Origin: Bacteroidaceae bacterium
GTDB lineage: Bacteria; Bacteroidota; Bacteroidia; Bacteroidales; Bacteroidaceae
Length of the DNA stretch: 48,874 nucleotides
Direction: 5' to 3'
Assembly (NCBI GenBank): GCA_024401275.1
Contig: JAKSLJ010000024.1
Coordinates: 1-48,874, forward strand
Shown here: positions 15,428 to 22,544 of the stretch, piece after piece
How the letters are laid out: each line of letters opens with the position of its first letter
Position numbering within the stretch: position 1 is the stretch's first letter
Notes under the pieces: model-generated
Told to the model about the DNA's origin: nothing
The model's database searches: none
What the model saw: the letters and a program-made list of their open reading frames with translations, nothing else
Position numbers and translations under genes: made by a program

Positions 15428-15785
15428 TACGTTCTATTAACATTTCAATCAACCAGTTCGGCAGGAGTAAAGTTAGCGTGTTTTTTATCTCATCCTCCGT
15501 ATTCAATCTTTTGCCATTGAAGATAACACTGCGCGAATCTATGATGAGTTCGTTGTCATCCTTCTGATAGCTGACCCCACGCATGAAGAGGATGCGCTTC
15601 TGCCAACCATTCTCTTCGAACCACAGTGCAACGCGTTGCTTTTCACGCTGGTGGGCAACTTTTATGCACTCCTCCTTACCACGGAGCGATGCTCCAATCA
15701 ATCGGCATGAAGGTTCGTCGTTCATGGTGTATGCATGTCTGCAGAACATACCACCCAATTCACAATATCTTTTTCTATCTGGCAT
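15408..15785 (-). CDS. Small unknown protein, array gene 3
   Basis: The 125-residue product is not recognised. The N-terminal half has four Cys (CELGGMFC, CRL, CIKV) that could bind a metal or form disulfides. The middle is basic (HQREKQRVALWFEENGWQKR) and the C-terminus is a leucine-rich helix (LTLLLPNWLIEMLIERKKES). No signal peptide or membrane segment is seen. It starts 20 bp after the stop of the 89-residue gene, with no array module between, so the two form one transcription unit and perhaps one cassette. Its stop codon lies in the degenerate module. Confidence 0.65.
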   Translation of the reverse strand: MPDRKRYCELGGMFCRHAYTMNDEPSCRLIGASLRGKEECIKVAHQREKQRVALWFEENGWQKRILFMRGVSYQKDDNELIIDSRSVIFNGKRLNTEDEIKNTLTLLLPNWLIEMLIERKKESGF

Positions 15786-15805
15786 AAATCACAAAACAGA
15801 TGTCA

Positions 15806-16075
15806 TTATTTGAAAGTCTCTGCCAGCGCCATTGCTTCATTCTCATCGAGGAAGAGGTGAACGCCACTCTCGAAGTGCACGGCACTGGTGTCAAGCATAG
15901 AGTACGGTGCTGTCAATCGGCAGGTCTGAGGCATGAGGTCTTCGCAAACAAGTTTGCTGGTGTCGTTCTCGGTGTCAATGTTCTCGATGGCGACTAACTC
16001 GCAAGAGTAGAGCTCAGGATCATTGTCAAACACGAGGTGAAGGGTAACTGGGAGTTTTGTTTCTTTGATTGTCAT
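15806..16075 (-). CDS. Small unknown protein, array gene 4
   Basis: The ATG at 16075 (MTIKETKLPV) is chosen because the longer frame upstream runs through repeat sequence. The 89-residue product is acidic and predicted mostly beta at the N-terminus (VTLHLVFDNDPELYSCELVAIENI). It resembles small immunity-like or phage-type proteins only in general character. It is cytosolic by absence of signals. No clear Shine-Dalgarno is present. Upstream lie the CCGCTTGCGCCTGAG element and module copy 3. Confidence 0.65.
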   Translation of the reverse strand: MTIKETKLPVTLHLVFDNDPELYSCELVAIENIDTENDTSKLVCEDLMPQTCRLTAPYSMLDTSAVHFESGVHLFLDENEAMALAETFK

Positions 16076-16120
16076 AACGAATCTAAAATAATATAAATTG
16101 TAAATGGTAAATCTGTAAAT

Positions 16121-16143
16121 TGGATTCCGCTTGCGCCTGAGCA
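16121..16143. repeat. CCGCTTGCGCCTGAG element, copy 2
   Basis: Second copy of the element at 15358-15380, again between a module and a gene start. Here it is continued by GCACCTACTGGAGCGCAAG, which closes a hairpin with CTTGCGC. Confidence 0.6.
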
Positions 16144-16171
16144 CCTACTGGAGCGCAAGAAATGAAACTAC

Positions 16172-16217
16172 GCATATAATATAGTCACATTGCGTCCAAA
16201 ATTCAATTTTTCGGCGA
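16172..16217 (-). repeat. Array module copy 3 (before the 89-residue gene)
   Basis: On the minus strand: AATTCGCCGAAAAAT, TGAATTTTGG, then ACTATATTATATGCG. ATTG and TATATTA are 20 nt apart. The TGA stops the short open frame at 16203-16361. Confidence 0.85.
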
Positions 16218-16361
16218 ATTCATTTTCTTCATCACTTTCTCGAAATCCTCAAAACTCATGTGAGGCATAGTGATCTCACCTTCGTCGTTCTTGTTTTCTG
16301 ATTTTGTAGTAATATGCTTGACAATAGTCTTTGGTATCTTCAATCTTTTCAGATTATTATG
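16203..16361 (-). pseudogene. Remnant or non-ATG small cassette gene
   Basis: An open frame of about 50 codons lies between two modules and ends with the TGA inside module copy 3. Its translation has protein-like composition: NNLKRLKIPKTIVKHITTKS, then ENKNDEGEITMPHMSFEDFE, then KVMKKMNSPKN. There is no ATG near the beginning and an in-frame TGA lies just upstream. The first ATG would give only 20 residues. Either a CTG/TTG start is used, or this is a cassette that lost its start codon. No function is assigned. Confidence 0.45.
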
Positions 16362-16372
16362 TTTTTGGTTTC

Positions 16373-16426
16373 ACATACAATATAGTAAAAAGTCGCCCGA
16401 AATTCAATATTTCAGGCGACTTTTTT
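16373..16426 (-). repeat. Array module copy 4, with perfect stem
   Basis: On the minus strand: AAAAAAGTCGCCTGAAAT, ATTGAATTTCGGG, CGACTTTTTACTATATTG, TATGTG. Here the two halves pair over about 15 bp (AAAAAGTCGCC...GGCGACTTTTT), giving a terminator-like hairpin. ATTG and TATATTG are 20 nt apart. Confidence 0.9.
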
Positions 16427-16430
16427 AGAA

Positions 16431-16889
16431 CTAATAGTTGTGTATCGCACTCATCCCGTCAATGTTCTGTATTGACCATTTCTGCTCAGGAAAGCGTTCT
16501 TTGAGGGCTTCGAGCACTTCGTCGCGGCGACTCTCTTCGTTGACGATGGTGATGATGAAGCGGTGAAGGAGCTCAGGGGCGACGGTTGCATCTTCGCACT
16601 TGATGTTGGACTTGGCGATGTCTTCGTGAGTGAAAATAATCTCAATATCAACGTTTTCTGAAGCATTGACGCGGTCAAGGAGTTCTGCGACACGATTGAG
16701 TAACGTAGGCACGAGCTTAGGGCTGTTCATCGTGTAGTCGATGTTATGGCGGTCAAGTTGTACTGTCTCGCCTGTCTCTTCGTCAGTAAAGTCTTCAACG
16801 TATGTCTTTACGAACTCAACAGGGATGTTCTTCTCGGCAGCAATTTCTTCTGCAAACGCTTTCAAGCGCATTTCAGTTTCTTTATTCAT
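16431..16889 (-). CDS. Small acidic unknown protein, array gene 5
   Basis: The 152-residue product is not recognised. It is strongly acidic and helical, with a heptad-like stretch LVPTLLNRVAELLDRVN and a second half (IEIIFTHEDIAKSN, HRFIITIVNEESRRDEVLEALKERFP) that suggests an alpha/beta fold. There is no signal peptide or membrane segment. It stands between module copies 4 and 5 as a single-gene cassette. Size, acidity and isolation would fit an immunity-type protein, but no toxin partner is present and the call is only a suggestion. Confidence 0.65.
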   Translation of the reverse strand: MNKETEMRLKAFAEEIAAEKNIPVEFVKTYVEDFTDEETGETVQLDRHNIDYTMNSPKLVPTLLNRVAELLDRVNASENVDIEIIFTHEDIAKSNIKCEDATVAPELLHRFIITIVNEESRRDEVLEALKERFPEQKWSIQNIDGMSAIHNY

Positions 16890-16904
16890 AGCTATTTCAT
16901 TTTT

Positions 16905-16965
16905 TGATTACACACACAATATAGTCAACTTTTCTGAAAATTCAATATTTCGTGCCACTTTTTTT
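16905..16965 (-). repeat. Array module copy 5 (before the 152-residue gene)
   Basis: On the minus strand: AAAAAAAGTGGCACGAAAT, ATTGAATTTTCAGAAAAG, TTGACTATATTGTGTGTG, TAATCAAAAA. ATTG and TATATTG are 19 nt apart. Confidence 0.9.
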
Positions 16966-17015
16966 GAATCTATCGACAATTTCTTTGCTAACATACTATA
17001 CAGACTGGTAGGTCA

Positions 17016-17912
17016 TCAGTCTTGGGAATTCTTGTTGCCAAATGGAGAGTCCTCAAAAGCGTCGGGATCGACTCTCGTTCCTTCCGGTATCTGTATGTCC
17101 TCTATGGCTGTATCTTCAAATGCACATACACCTATACTATTGACTTTGCCTGCAAACTCAACAATGGAAAGTTGCCTGCAACTAGCAAATGCATAATCAT
17201 CTATAACGTCTATATCCCCGGCAAAGTGAATGGCTTTTAGCGTTGGGAGGCAAACAGCAAAATCATATATGCTCTTTATGCTGGCAGGAAAGAACACCTC
17301 TTCAAGCTCCTCAGGATCAATAGTATTACTTCCATACTGTGGATCTGCAAACACATCTCCAAAACTGGTTACCTGATAGGTTGTGCCATTGTATTCTATC
17401 TGTTCAGGTATCCTCAGCACTTTACCCTTGATGCAGTTATCACAATTGAGTATGGCTGTCCCATCCTTTCCCAAAACATAATTCAGACCATCCACATTCG
17501 TCAGTTTAATGCGTGGCACGAAATAACGTTCCTCCTTGTCGTTTGTGTCGCCGGCAGGAGCTTCGTAGAATATCTTGACAGACGAATATGCCCCCTCTAT
17601 CATCTCGCGCATCCTGGGATTCTCCCAATGCTTGTTGATGAAGATCCAGAGTAGGTATTCTTCGCCATCGTCCGTCTGTTTCCATTCAAGTGCATTGCTG
17701 TCATAGTTCCAATAACCTCCGAGGTCAGCGTAGGTCAGTTCGCTACCAATCAGACGAGCAAAGTGCTCGATCTCGCATCCTGTCCAATCAGAGCCTTCTG
17801 CTTTCTGTTTTTCGCGAGCTGTCTGTTCTACTTGGTTTATCTTACTCTCGATATCCAAGAGTTCTTCTTTACTGCCAGTCAAGGCATAATATACAGGAAT
17901 CCAATTTGCCAT
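17016..17912 (-). CDS. Leucine-rich (BspA-like) cytosolic protein, array gene 6
   Basis: The 298-residue protein starts with MANWIPVYYALTGSKEELLDI, a ferredoxin-like N-terminal module that resembles the start of the 194-residue array protein. The middle is unrecognised (about residues 55-170). The C-terminal ~120 residues carry BspA-type leucine-rich repeats (LRR_5), seen as VFFPASIKSIYDFAV, LKAIHFAGDIDVIDDYAFA and LSIVEFAGKVNSIGVCAFE. No signal peptide is present, which is unusual for BspA repeats and points to intracellular recognition of a protein partner. It follows the 135-residue gene by 32 bp without a module, so both belong to one transcription unit. Confidence 0.75.
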   Translation of the reverse strand: MANWIPVYYALTGSKEELLDIESKINQVEQTAREKQKAEGSDWTGCEIEHFARLIGSELTYADLGGYWNYDSNALEWKQTDDGEEYLLWIFINKHWENPRMREMIEGAYSSVKIFYEAPAGDTNDKEERYFVPRIKLTNVDGLNYVLGKDGTAILNCDNCIKGKVLRIPEQIEYNGTTYQVTSFGDVFADPQYGSNTIDPEELEEVFFPASIKSIYDFAVCLPTLKAIHFAGDIDVIDDYAFASCRQLSIVEFAGKVNSIGVCAFEDTAIEDIQIPEGTRVDPDAFEDSPFGNKNSQD

Positions 17913-17944
17913 ACTAAATATATGTTATAGGAGTGTTTTATAAT

Positions 17945-18352
17945 TTATTTCTCTATAATGGCCCGGTGCGTGATGGCGACTTTGTCGTCGGCATCGGTGG
18001 TGTGTTCAGTCAGAATGTCGGCACGGTCGAGGTTCTTTGCTTTGCGGTGCTCAACGTCACGCATAATGGCATCGTTGATGATTTCCTGTCTTTCGGGAGA
18101 CAATGTAGATACAGGTCGGCCTATTGGCAGAAGATTTGTGGCAGGGATGCGCACGCCTTCGTAGAGGAAATACTCATACGCCCCTTTCTCGTTGGCGGTA
18201 AGGCTGGTGGTGACGGTGAACACGTCTTTATCACTTTGACGAAGGTGCGCTACTTTCAGTTCTTTGCCATTGCGCTCAAGAATCTGGAGCAGGATACTCT
18301 TCTCATTAGGATAATACTTTCGTCCGATCTGGAATTTCGTGATTGTCTGCAT
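17945..18352 (-). CDS. Small unknown protein, array gene 7
   Basis: The 135-residue product is unrecognised. The N-terminal half looks like a beta-rich domain (FQIGRKYYPNEKSILLQILE, KELKVAHLRQSDKDVFTVTT) and the rest is charged and helical. There is no signal peptide. A module (copy 6) lies just before it, and the leucine-rich gene follows within 32 bp. The C-terminal half (residues about 98-135) is rich in Asp and Arg. No function is proposed. Confidence 0.65.
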   Translation of the reverse strand: MQTITKFQIGRKYYPNEKSILLQILERNGKELKVAHLRQSDKDVFTVTTSLTANEKGAYEYFLYEGVRIPATNLLPIGRPVSTLSPERQEIINDAIMRDVEHRKAKNLDRADILTEHTTDADDKVAITHRAIIEK

Positions 18353-18365
18353 AAGTTGTTACGTT

Positions 18366-18427
18366 TTTGATTACACTATTAATATCATCAACTTTTCTGA
18401 GAATTCAATATTCGGGTCGTCTTTTAG
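18366..18427 (-). repeat. Array module copy 6 (before the 135-residue gene)
   Basis: On the minus strand: AAAAGACGACCCGAAT, ATTGAATTCTCAGAAAAG, TTGATGATATTAATAGTG, TAATCAAAAACG. ATTG and GATATTA are 19 nt apart; the -7-like part is GATATTAAT instead of TATATTG. Confidence 0.85.
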
Positions 18428-18460
18428 GTTCTTTTAACGGAAGTGATTCATTTCCTCTCG

Positions 18461-19024
18461 CTACACATCCAGATACCAATCGTCTTGAAACTCGGCACGC
18501 TCAACAACTTCTTTGGCAGATTCGTCCCCCAATGCAGCAGCCTCCTTGAAAAGAAGAAGCGCAAAGGGAATTTCCTGCTTGATACCCATACGAGGATAGC
18601 CCTGTGTACAATATAAGGCATAGTTATAGATCTGGGGTGCCTCTTTGAGTTCGCGTGCTCTTTCAAAGAAGCACTTCTTGTTCATCACCAGTTCCTCATC
18701 ATCACAGATGGATATGATGTCGCTTTTATCCATCTTGTTGCAGTCGCTTATCAGCTTATCTTTCAGCGCTTTTATATCGCACGCTTCTTTCCATGACTTG
18801 AATCCCAGAGTAGTTGCACCGACGATGACGATTCGCATGGCATCCCAGTTGTTGTCTTCTACCAATGGAGCCAACCATGTGATGTCGGAAGACTTGAAAT
18901 CTTCATAACTCATGTTGCCTATAATACTAAGCTGCATGTCCCTGTCTGCAGCCCTTGCTGCTTCGATATGCTCAGGGGTTGGATTCAAGAACCACAACAT
19001 ATTATTATCTGTTGAATTTGCCAT
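18461..19024 (-). CDS. Sel1-like small protein, array gene 8
   Basis: The 187-residue product begins MANSTDNNMLWFLNPTPEHI. The first 110 residues are helical, with an ankyrin- or HEAT-like feel (DRDMQLSIIGNMSYEDF, WDAMRIVIVGATTLGFK). The C-terminal part has one clear Sel1-type unit (PFALLLFKEAAALGDESAKE, then VVERAEF), so it probably binds a protein. There is no signal peptide. It stands alone between module copies 6 and 7. Function unknown; a protein-binding inhibitor or immunity role would fit but is not shown. Confidence 0.7.
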   Translation of the reverse strand: MANSTDNNMLWFLNPTPEHIEAARAADRDMQLSIIGNMSYEDFKSSDITWLAPLVEDNNWDAMRIVIVGATTLGFKSWKEACDIKALKDKLISDCNKMDKSDIISICDDEELVMNKKCFFERARELKEAPQIYNYALYCTQGYPRMGIKQEIPFALLLFKEAAALGDESAKEVVERAEFQDDWYLDV

Positions 19025-19037
19025 CGTTTCAATTATT

Positions 19038-19095
19038 CGTTAAATTAATATCATCAGTCTTTCTGAAAAATCAATTTTTAGGAAATACAATATTC
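19038..19095 (-). repeat. Array module copy 7 (before the Sel1-like gene)
   Basis: On the minus strand: GAATATTGTATTTCCT, AAAAATTGATTTTTCAG, AAAGACTGATGATATTAAT. The second ATTG and GATATTA are 19 nt apart, exactly as in copy 6. The upstream GTCGCC part is missing; instead AATATTG occurs a second time. Confidence 0.75.
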
Positions 19096-19113
19096 AGACA
19101 TACAATAGATGCA

Positions 19114-20583
19114 TTACGAATCAACAAGTTTTCTTATTCGCTCGACTAATCCCGAAATCTGTGTTTTCAGATATTCAGAATCGATTTCTTCTTCATTATT
19201 TGACAAATAGAGTCCGTCAACCATAAAAGAGGTGTTGTTATACGGAAGTCCAAATAGAGAATCGGAACATGAATCGTCCAAAGAAAAATTCTCATCAAGA
19301 GGATATAATAAGCCACCTACTAACACTTCTGAATTTGGAAGATTTGAATAGTACTGAATGTATGAATGTATTTGAAAGAAATCACTACGATCAACATCGT
19401 TTTTATTTCCTGTCATACGTTTATATTTGGCATCAAACACCATGTACTGACTCTTGCCATTCAGTTCACGTTTCAATACAATGTCAGGAATTATAGTGCG
19501 ACCATAAAACATACCATTGTATACTTCTGTTTCACAATCATATTGTGGCAAAACCTCCCAATTGTCAGTACCAAGGGCAACTCCCAATACTTTTCTCAGA
19601 TATGCTTCCCATATCTCTGCCATATCGAGAAACAAGCACATGCCACTACCGTCTTTCACGTTTTCGATACTAAGAGATTTGCCATGTATAATCTGCCATG
19701 AAAGATCAACCAACGGTTTCCAACTCTGGTATATGCTTTTGTATTCAATATTCTTGTAGTCTTCTTTGGATATATTGAAATCTTGACCTTTACATTTCGT
19801 CACGAGTGTATTGATAGCATCTTGTACATTTTGCGGAATGCTGGATTTGCTGATGCTTATCTTTGATAGCACCTTGTAAGCCCGATAGACGATAGAACAC
19901 ACCAAATAATCAAGTTCCTTTTCTCGATATTCAGAAACGATTTGTTTCGTAGCAATATAGGAACTAATAGATTTGTGGATATTGATGTGCCCTCTTACTT
20001 GCAAACCCTTTTGCGAGTGCAACACTGTTTTGCGAGGCAAACCATACTTATTGGCCAATGCGAATTTACGAATCCATAAGTGATTCATTATCAAATGCAT
20101 GAGTTCATTCCAATCTTTTTTCTGAATTTTGCTTTTGCTACTATCAGACTTTAGTAGATTGAAATGATATAGTTCACCAAGCATAGCAAAGAGGCATGAT
20201 TCTCCAAATCTTGGTTTTATGGATATTTGGATATCATTGATTACAATTTCTCCTATATATCGACCAGCATGCCACGCTCGCTGACGTACCCATGTTGTCT
20301 CATCATCCTTAGAACGACGGAAAAGAAAACCTTCCTTATCGAAATAAGGATATGCCAATCTGCTATCTTCATCCCTATAATGCTTATCATCAATAGGAAT
20401 AGGTGCCACAGATTCCAACATCTGCACCAAAGCGTCAGATGCTTTGTGGCGTTTATCACTCTTTGCCAATGAAGATACATCTCCTATGGCATTTTCAGCA
20501 TAGGAGATATCCTCTTCTTTATCATTTTTTCTGCTGCTGATAAAGAATGGCATATTGTCTTTGGCAATAACTCTAAGTGCCAT
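19114..20583 (-). CDS. mcrC: McrC-like nuclease subunit of McrBC restriction system
   Basis: McrC is the nuclease partner of McrB; together they cut DNA with modified cytosines (type IV restriction). The 489-residue protein has an N-terminal region with WVRQRAWHAGRYIGEIVI and KPRFGESCLFAMLGEL, typical of McrC, and a C-terminal PD-(D/E)xK nuclease fold. The visible catalytic residues are Asp367 (TIIPDIVLK) and Asp384-Lys386 (VFDAKYKR). It lies 14 bp after mcrB, so they are co-transcribed. The two genes are visibly more AT-rich than the flanking housekeeping genes, which points to recent acquisition. Confidence 0.9.
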   Translation of the reverse strand: MALRVIAKDNMPFFISSRKNDKEEDISYAENAIGDVSSLAKSDKRHKASDALVQMLESVAPIPIDDKHYRDEDSRLAYPYFDKEGFLFRRSKDDETTWVRQRAWHAGRYIGEIVINDIQISIKPRFGESCLFAMLGELYHFNLLKSDSSKSKIQKKDWNELMHLIMNHLWIRKFALANKYGLPRKTVLHSQKGLQVRGHINIHKSISSYIATKQIVSEYREKELDYLVCSIVYRAYKVLSKISISKSSIPQNVQDAINTLVTKCKGQDFNISKEDYKNIEYKSIYQSWKPLVDLSWQIIHGKSLSIENVKDGSGMCLFLDMAEIWEAYLRKVLGVALGTDNWEVLPQYDCETEVYNGMFYGRTIIPDIVLKRELNGKSQYMVFDAKYKRMTGNKNDVDRSDFFQIHSYIQYYSNLPNSEVLVGGLLYPLDENFSLDDSCSDSLFGLPYNNTSFMVDGLYLSNNEEEIDSEYLKTQISGLVERIRKLVDS

Positions 20584-20597
20584 AAATTATCACAAGG

Positions 20598-22454
20598 TTA
20601 AGAATCAGACTCTTCTACTTGGGCTTCTTCATTGCCCAATTCGGAACTATTTCCATTGTATGCTTTTTTACAGTTATCTATGAATGTCTTCTTTTCTGTC
20701 TTATCCATTGAACCGCAATAAGCATCAAGTGTTGGAAGAATACTAATTTCCCAAAGGATGTTCCTTGCTTGGTTCCAGTTATTTGCTCCAGACGAGGATT
20801 CTTTCAAGTTCTTGTAAATATCTGCAACTTCAGCAAAGAATGCATGACCAATATGATAATTAGGTCCTAAACTATCTTCCTTGTCAATCAGCTTATTCAC
20901 AGCAGAGCTGCAAGTAATGAAATCATCGATATTTACATTCTTGTCATCTCCGATGTTTTCCAATCTGCTATTTATAATCGACTCCAAGGAATCCTCACTA
21001 TAATCATGTCTTTCCCATATAAAACGGCGACGAAGTGCAAAGTCTATGCGTTCAAGAGAGAAGTCAATCTCGTTCATTGTACCAATGAAATATACATTAT
21101 CAGGAACATTAAGTACAAGATATTCCTCCTCATTGTCCTTAGTTCCTTCTTCCTTTCCCTCAGACTTGTCTACATTTTTCTTTAGTGTAAGTCGAACATC
21201 GGTATTTCTTTTTTCTATAGCGGTAAACAATTCACCAAAAACACGAGACACATCCACACGATTCATTTCATCAAGAATGACGATGTAGGGCATTGACGAA
21301 TCTTCCTTTGCTTTCTTTATAATGTTAAAAATGAATCCTTCTTTTGTCTCAATGCCTTCTTTCCCCATCGTCTGCCCTGCGATGAAGTCCTCGTAATTAT
21401 AGTTTATATGGAACTGAAGGTAATAAATATACTTACTCAGGATGTTATCTTTATCACACAGTTTTTCGGTTGCGTTTTCTGCATTTATGATATCCCTTAT
21501 GCAATCCTTGCACTTTTGCTTATCACTCGCTTTTTTGTATGACTTCATGACAGATCTTACAAGTATCTCCTTTGCAAGTTCCATGGCAGTATAGGTTTTT
21601 CCTGTTCCTGGAGGTCCATATAACACCATTGCTTGCTTGTATTCAAGAAGTTGTACTCTGCTAAGTGTAGAACTCACACTTTCCCCCTTCCATAATAATG
21701 GGAAGTGTTTTGAATAGAATGTACCTTCTGTTTCGATAATACTCTTAATGAAGATGTCCTTTCGCAAGGATTTTAGTTTTTTGTCATCGTCATCGCCAGC
21801 TATTACGCATCCAATCTCCTCGCATTTCTTAATGATACGTTGTTTATCTGCAGTTGACGCTATTGGTTCGTATTCGTCTGGATTACATAGATGAAGGAGT
21901 AGGTTCTTTACTCCATCAGGGACTTTAAATTCGTAAGATGTGGAAGATTTGCACTCTTGTATTACTATATCTTTTTTCGCTCCAAATGAATTAAAGCAAG
22001 ATTCAAAACACTGTTTGAAAAGATAGACTATAAAACGGATTCCATTTGTCTTTGTTTGAACATATCCTGAGCCGGCACCTGCTACATTTACAAATGGAAT
22101 GAAGTCGTATTCTGAGTTTTCTTTTTTTTGCTTTTCTTTTTGTTCCTTTGACAAACCTTTGGAGTTCTTGACACAAAGTTCATATTGTGTTTTTCTGCTA
22201 TTAGGAAAACACCAAAGCCACAAAGCATGATTAAGTACTAATAACTCGCTTCTTTTGGTTATATCTTTTACCGCATCAGTAAACGGAAGGTCTTTCCCTT
22301 CTTTTGTCTTCTGACACAATGCTTTATATACATTATCAATTGCAGATTTGATTTCTGATATTTCTTCTCCTTTTGTAATATATGACTTTCCCCCAATAAG
22401 TAGATCTCGTATAAAATCATCAAAATACTCGTATGGAAATCCTTTTTTTCTCAT
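20598..22454 (-). CDS. mcrB: McrB-like GTPase subunit of McrBC restriction system
   Basis: The 618-residue protein has a C-terminal AAA+ domain with Walker A YGPPGTGKTYTAME (about residue 280), Walker B IVILDEMNRVDVSRVFGEL (about 391) and the McrB signature FIGTMNEIDFSLERID, whose MNxxD element gives GTP preference. The N-terminal ~250 residues presumably recognise modified DNA and do not resemble the E. coli McrB DNA-binding domain. A zinc-ribbon-like pair of Cys (KQKCKDC) sits in an insertion after Walker A. It acts as a hexameric motor with McrC. It follows the smaller McrB-like gene across a 90-bp gap that carries a conserved GTGGTGGGG repeat rather than an array module. Confidence 0.9.
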   Translation of the reverse strand: MRKKGFPYEYFDDFIRDLLIGGKSYITKGEEISEIKSAIDNVYKALCQKTKEGKDLPFTDAVKDITKRSELLVLNHALWLWCFPNSRKTQYELCVKNSKGLSKEQKEKQKKENSEYDFIPFVNVAGAGSGYVQTKTNGIRFIVYLFKQCFESCFNSFGAKKDIVIQECKSSTSYEFKVPDGVKNLLLHLCNPDEYEPIASTADKQRIIKKCEEIGCVIAGDDDDKKLKSLRKDIFIKSIIETEGTFYSKHFPLLWKGESVSSTLSRVQLLEYKQAMVLYGPPGTGKTYTAMELAKEILVRSVMKSYKKASDKQKCKDCIRDIINAENATEKLCDKDNILSKYIYYLQFHINYNYEDFIAGQTMGKEGIETKEGFIFNIIKKAKEDSSMPYIVILDEMNRVDVSRVFGELFTAIEKRNTDVRLTLKKNVDKSEGKEEGTKDNEEEYLVLNVPDNVYFIGTMNEIDFSLERIDFALRRRFIWERHDYSEDSLESIINSRLENIGDDKNVNIDDFITCSSAVNKLIDKEDSLGPNYHIGHAFFAEVADIYKNLKESSSGANNWNQARNILWEISILPTLDAYCGSMDKTEKKTFIDNCKKAYNGNSSELGNEEAQVEESDS

Positions 22455-22466
22455 TTTCTTTTTTTA

Positions 22467-22515
22467 TTTCCCTCCCCACCACAACCATCTCTGTAATGGG
22501 GAGGTCTGTTTTACA
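22467..22515 (-). repeat. GTTGTGGTGGGG repeat, copy 1
   Basis: On the minus strand: GTAAAACAGACCTCCCCATT, ACAGAGATGGTTGTGGTGGGG, AGGGAAAT. CCTCCCCA can pair with TGGGGAGG. The same sequence with about ten changes is at 23471-23522. It follows the stop of the 280-residue gene by about 30 nt and precedes mcrB. Confidence 0.8.
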
Positions 22516-22544
22516 TTATTTTAATTCTTTAAAATCTGTAGTTA

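Larger units (their letters stand above)
16076..16430. other. Gap with two array modules and a start-less open frame
   Basis: From left to right: AT-rich leader of the 89-residue gene, the CCGCTTGCGCCTGAG element (16121-16143) followed by a hairpin with CTTGCGC/GCGCAAG arms, module copy 3, a short open frame without an ATG near its beginning (16203-16361), and module copy 4. Confidence 0.7.
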
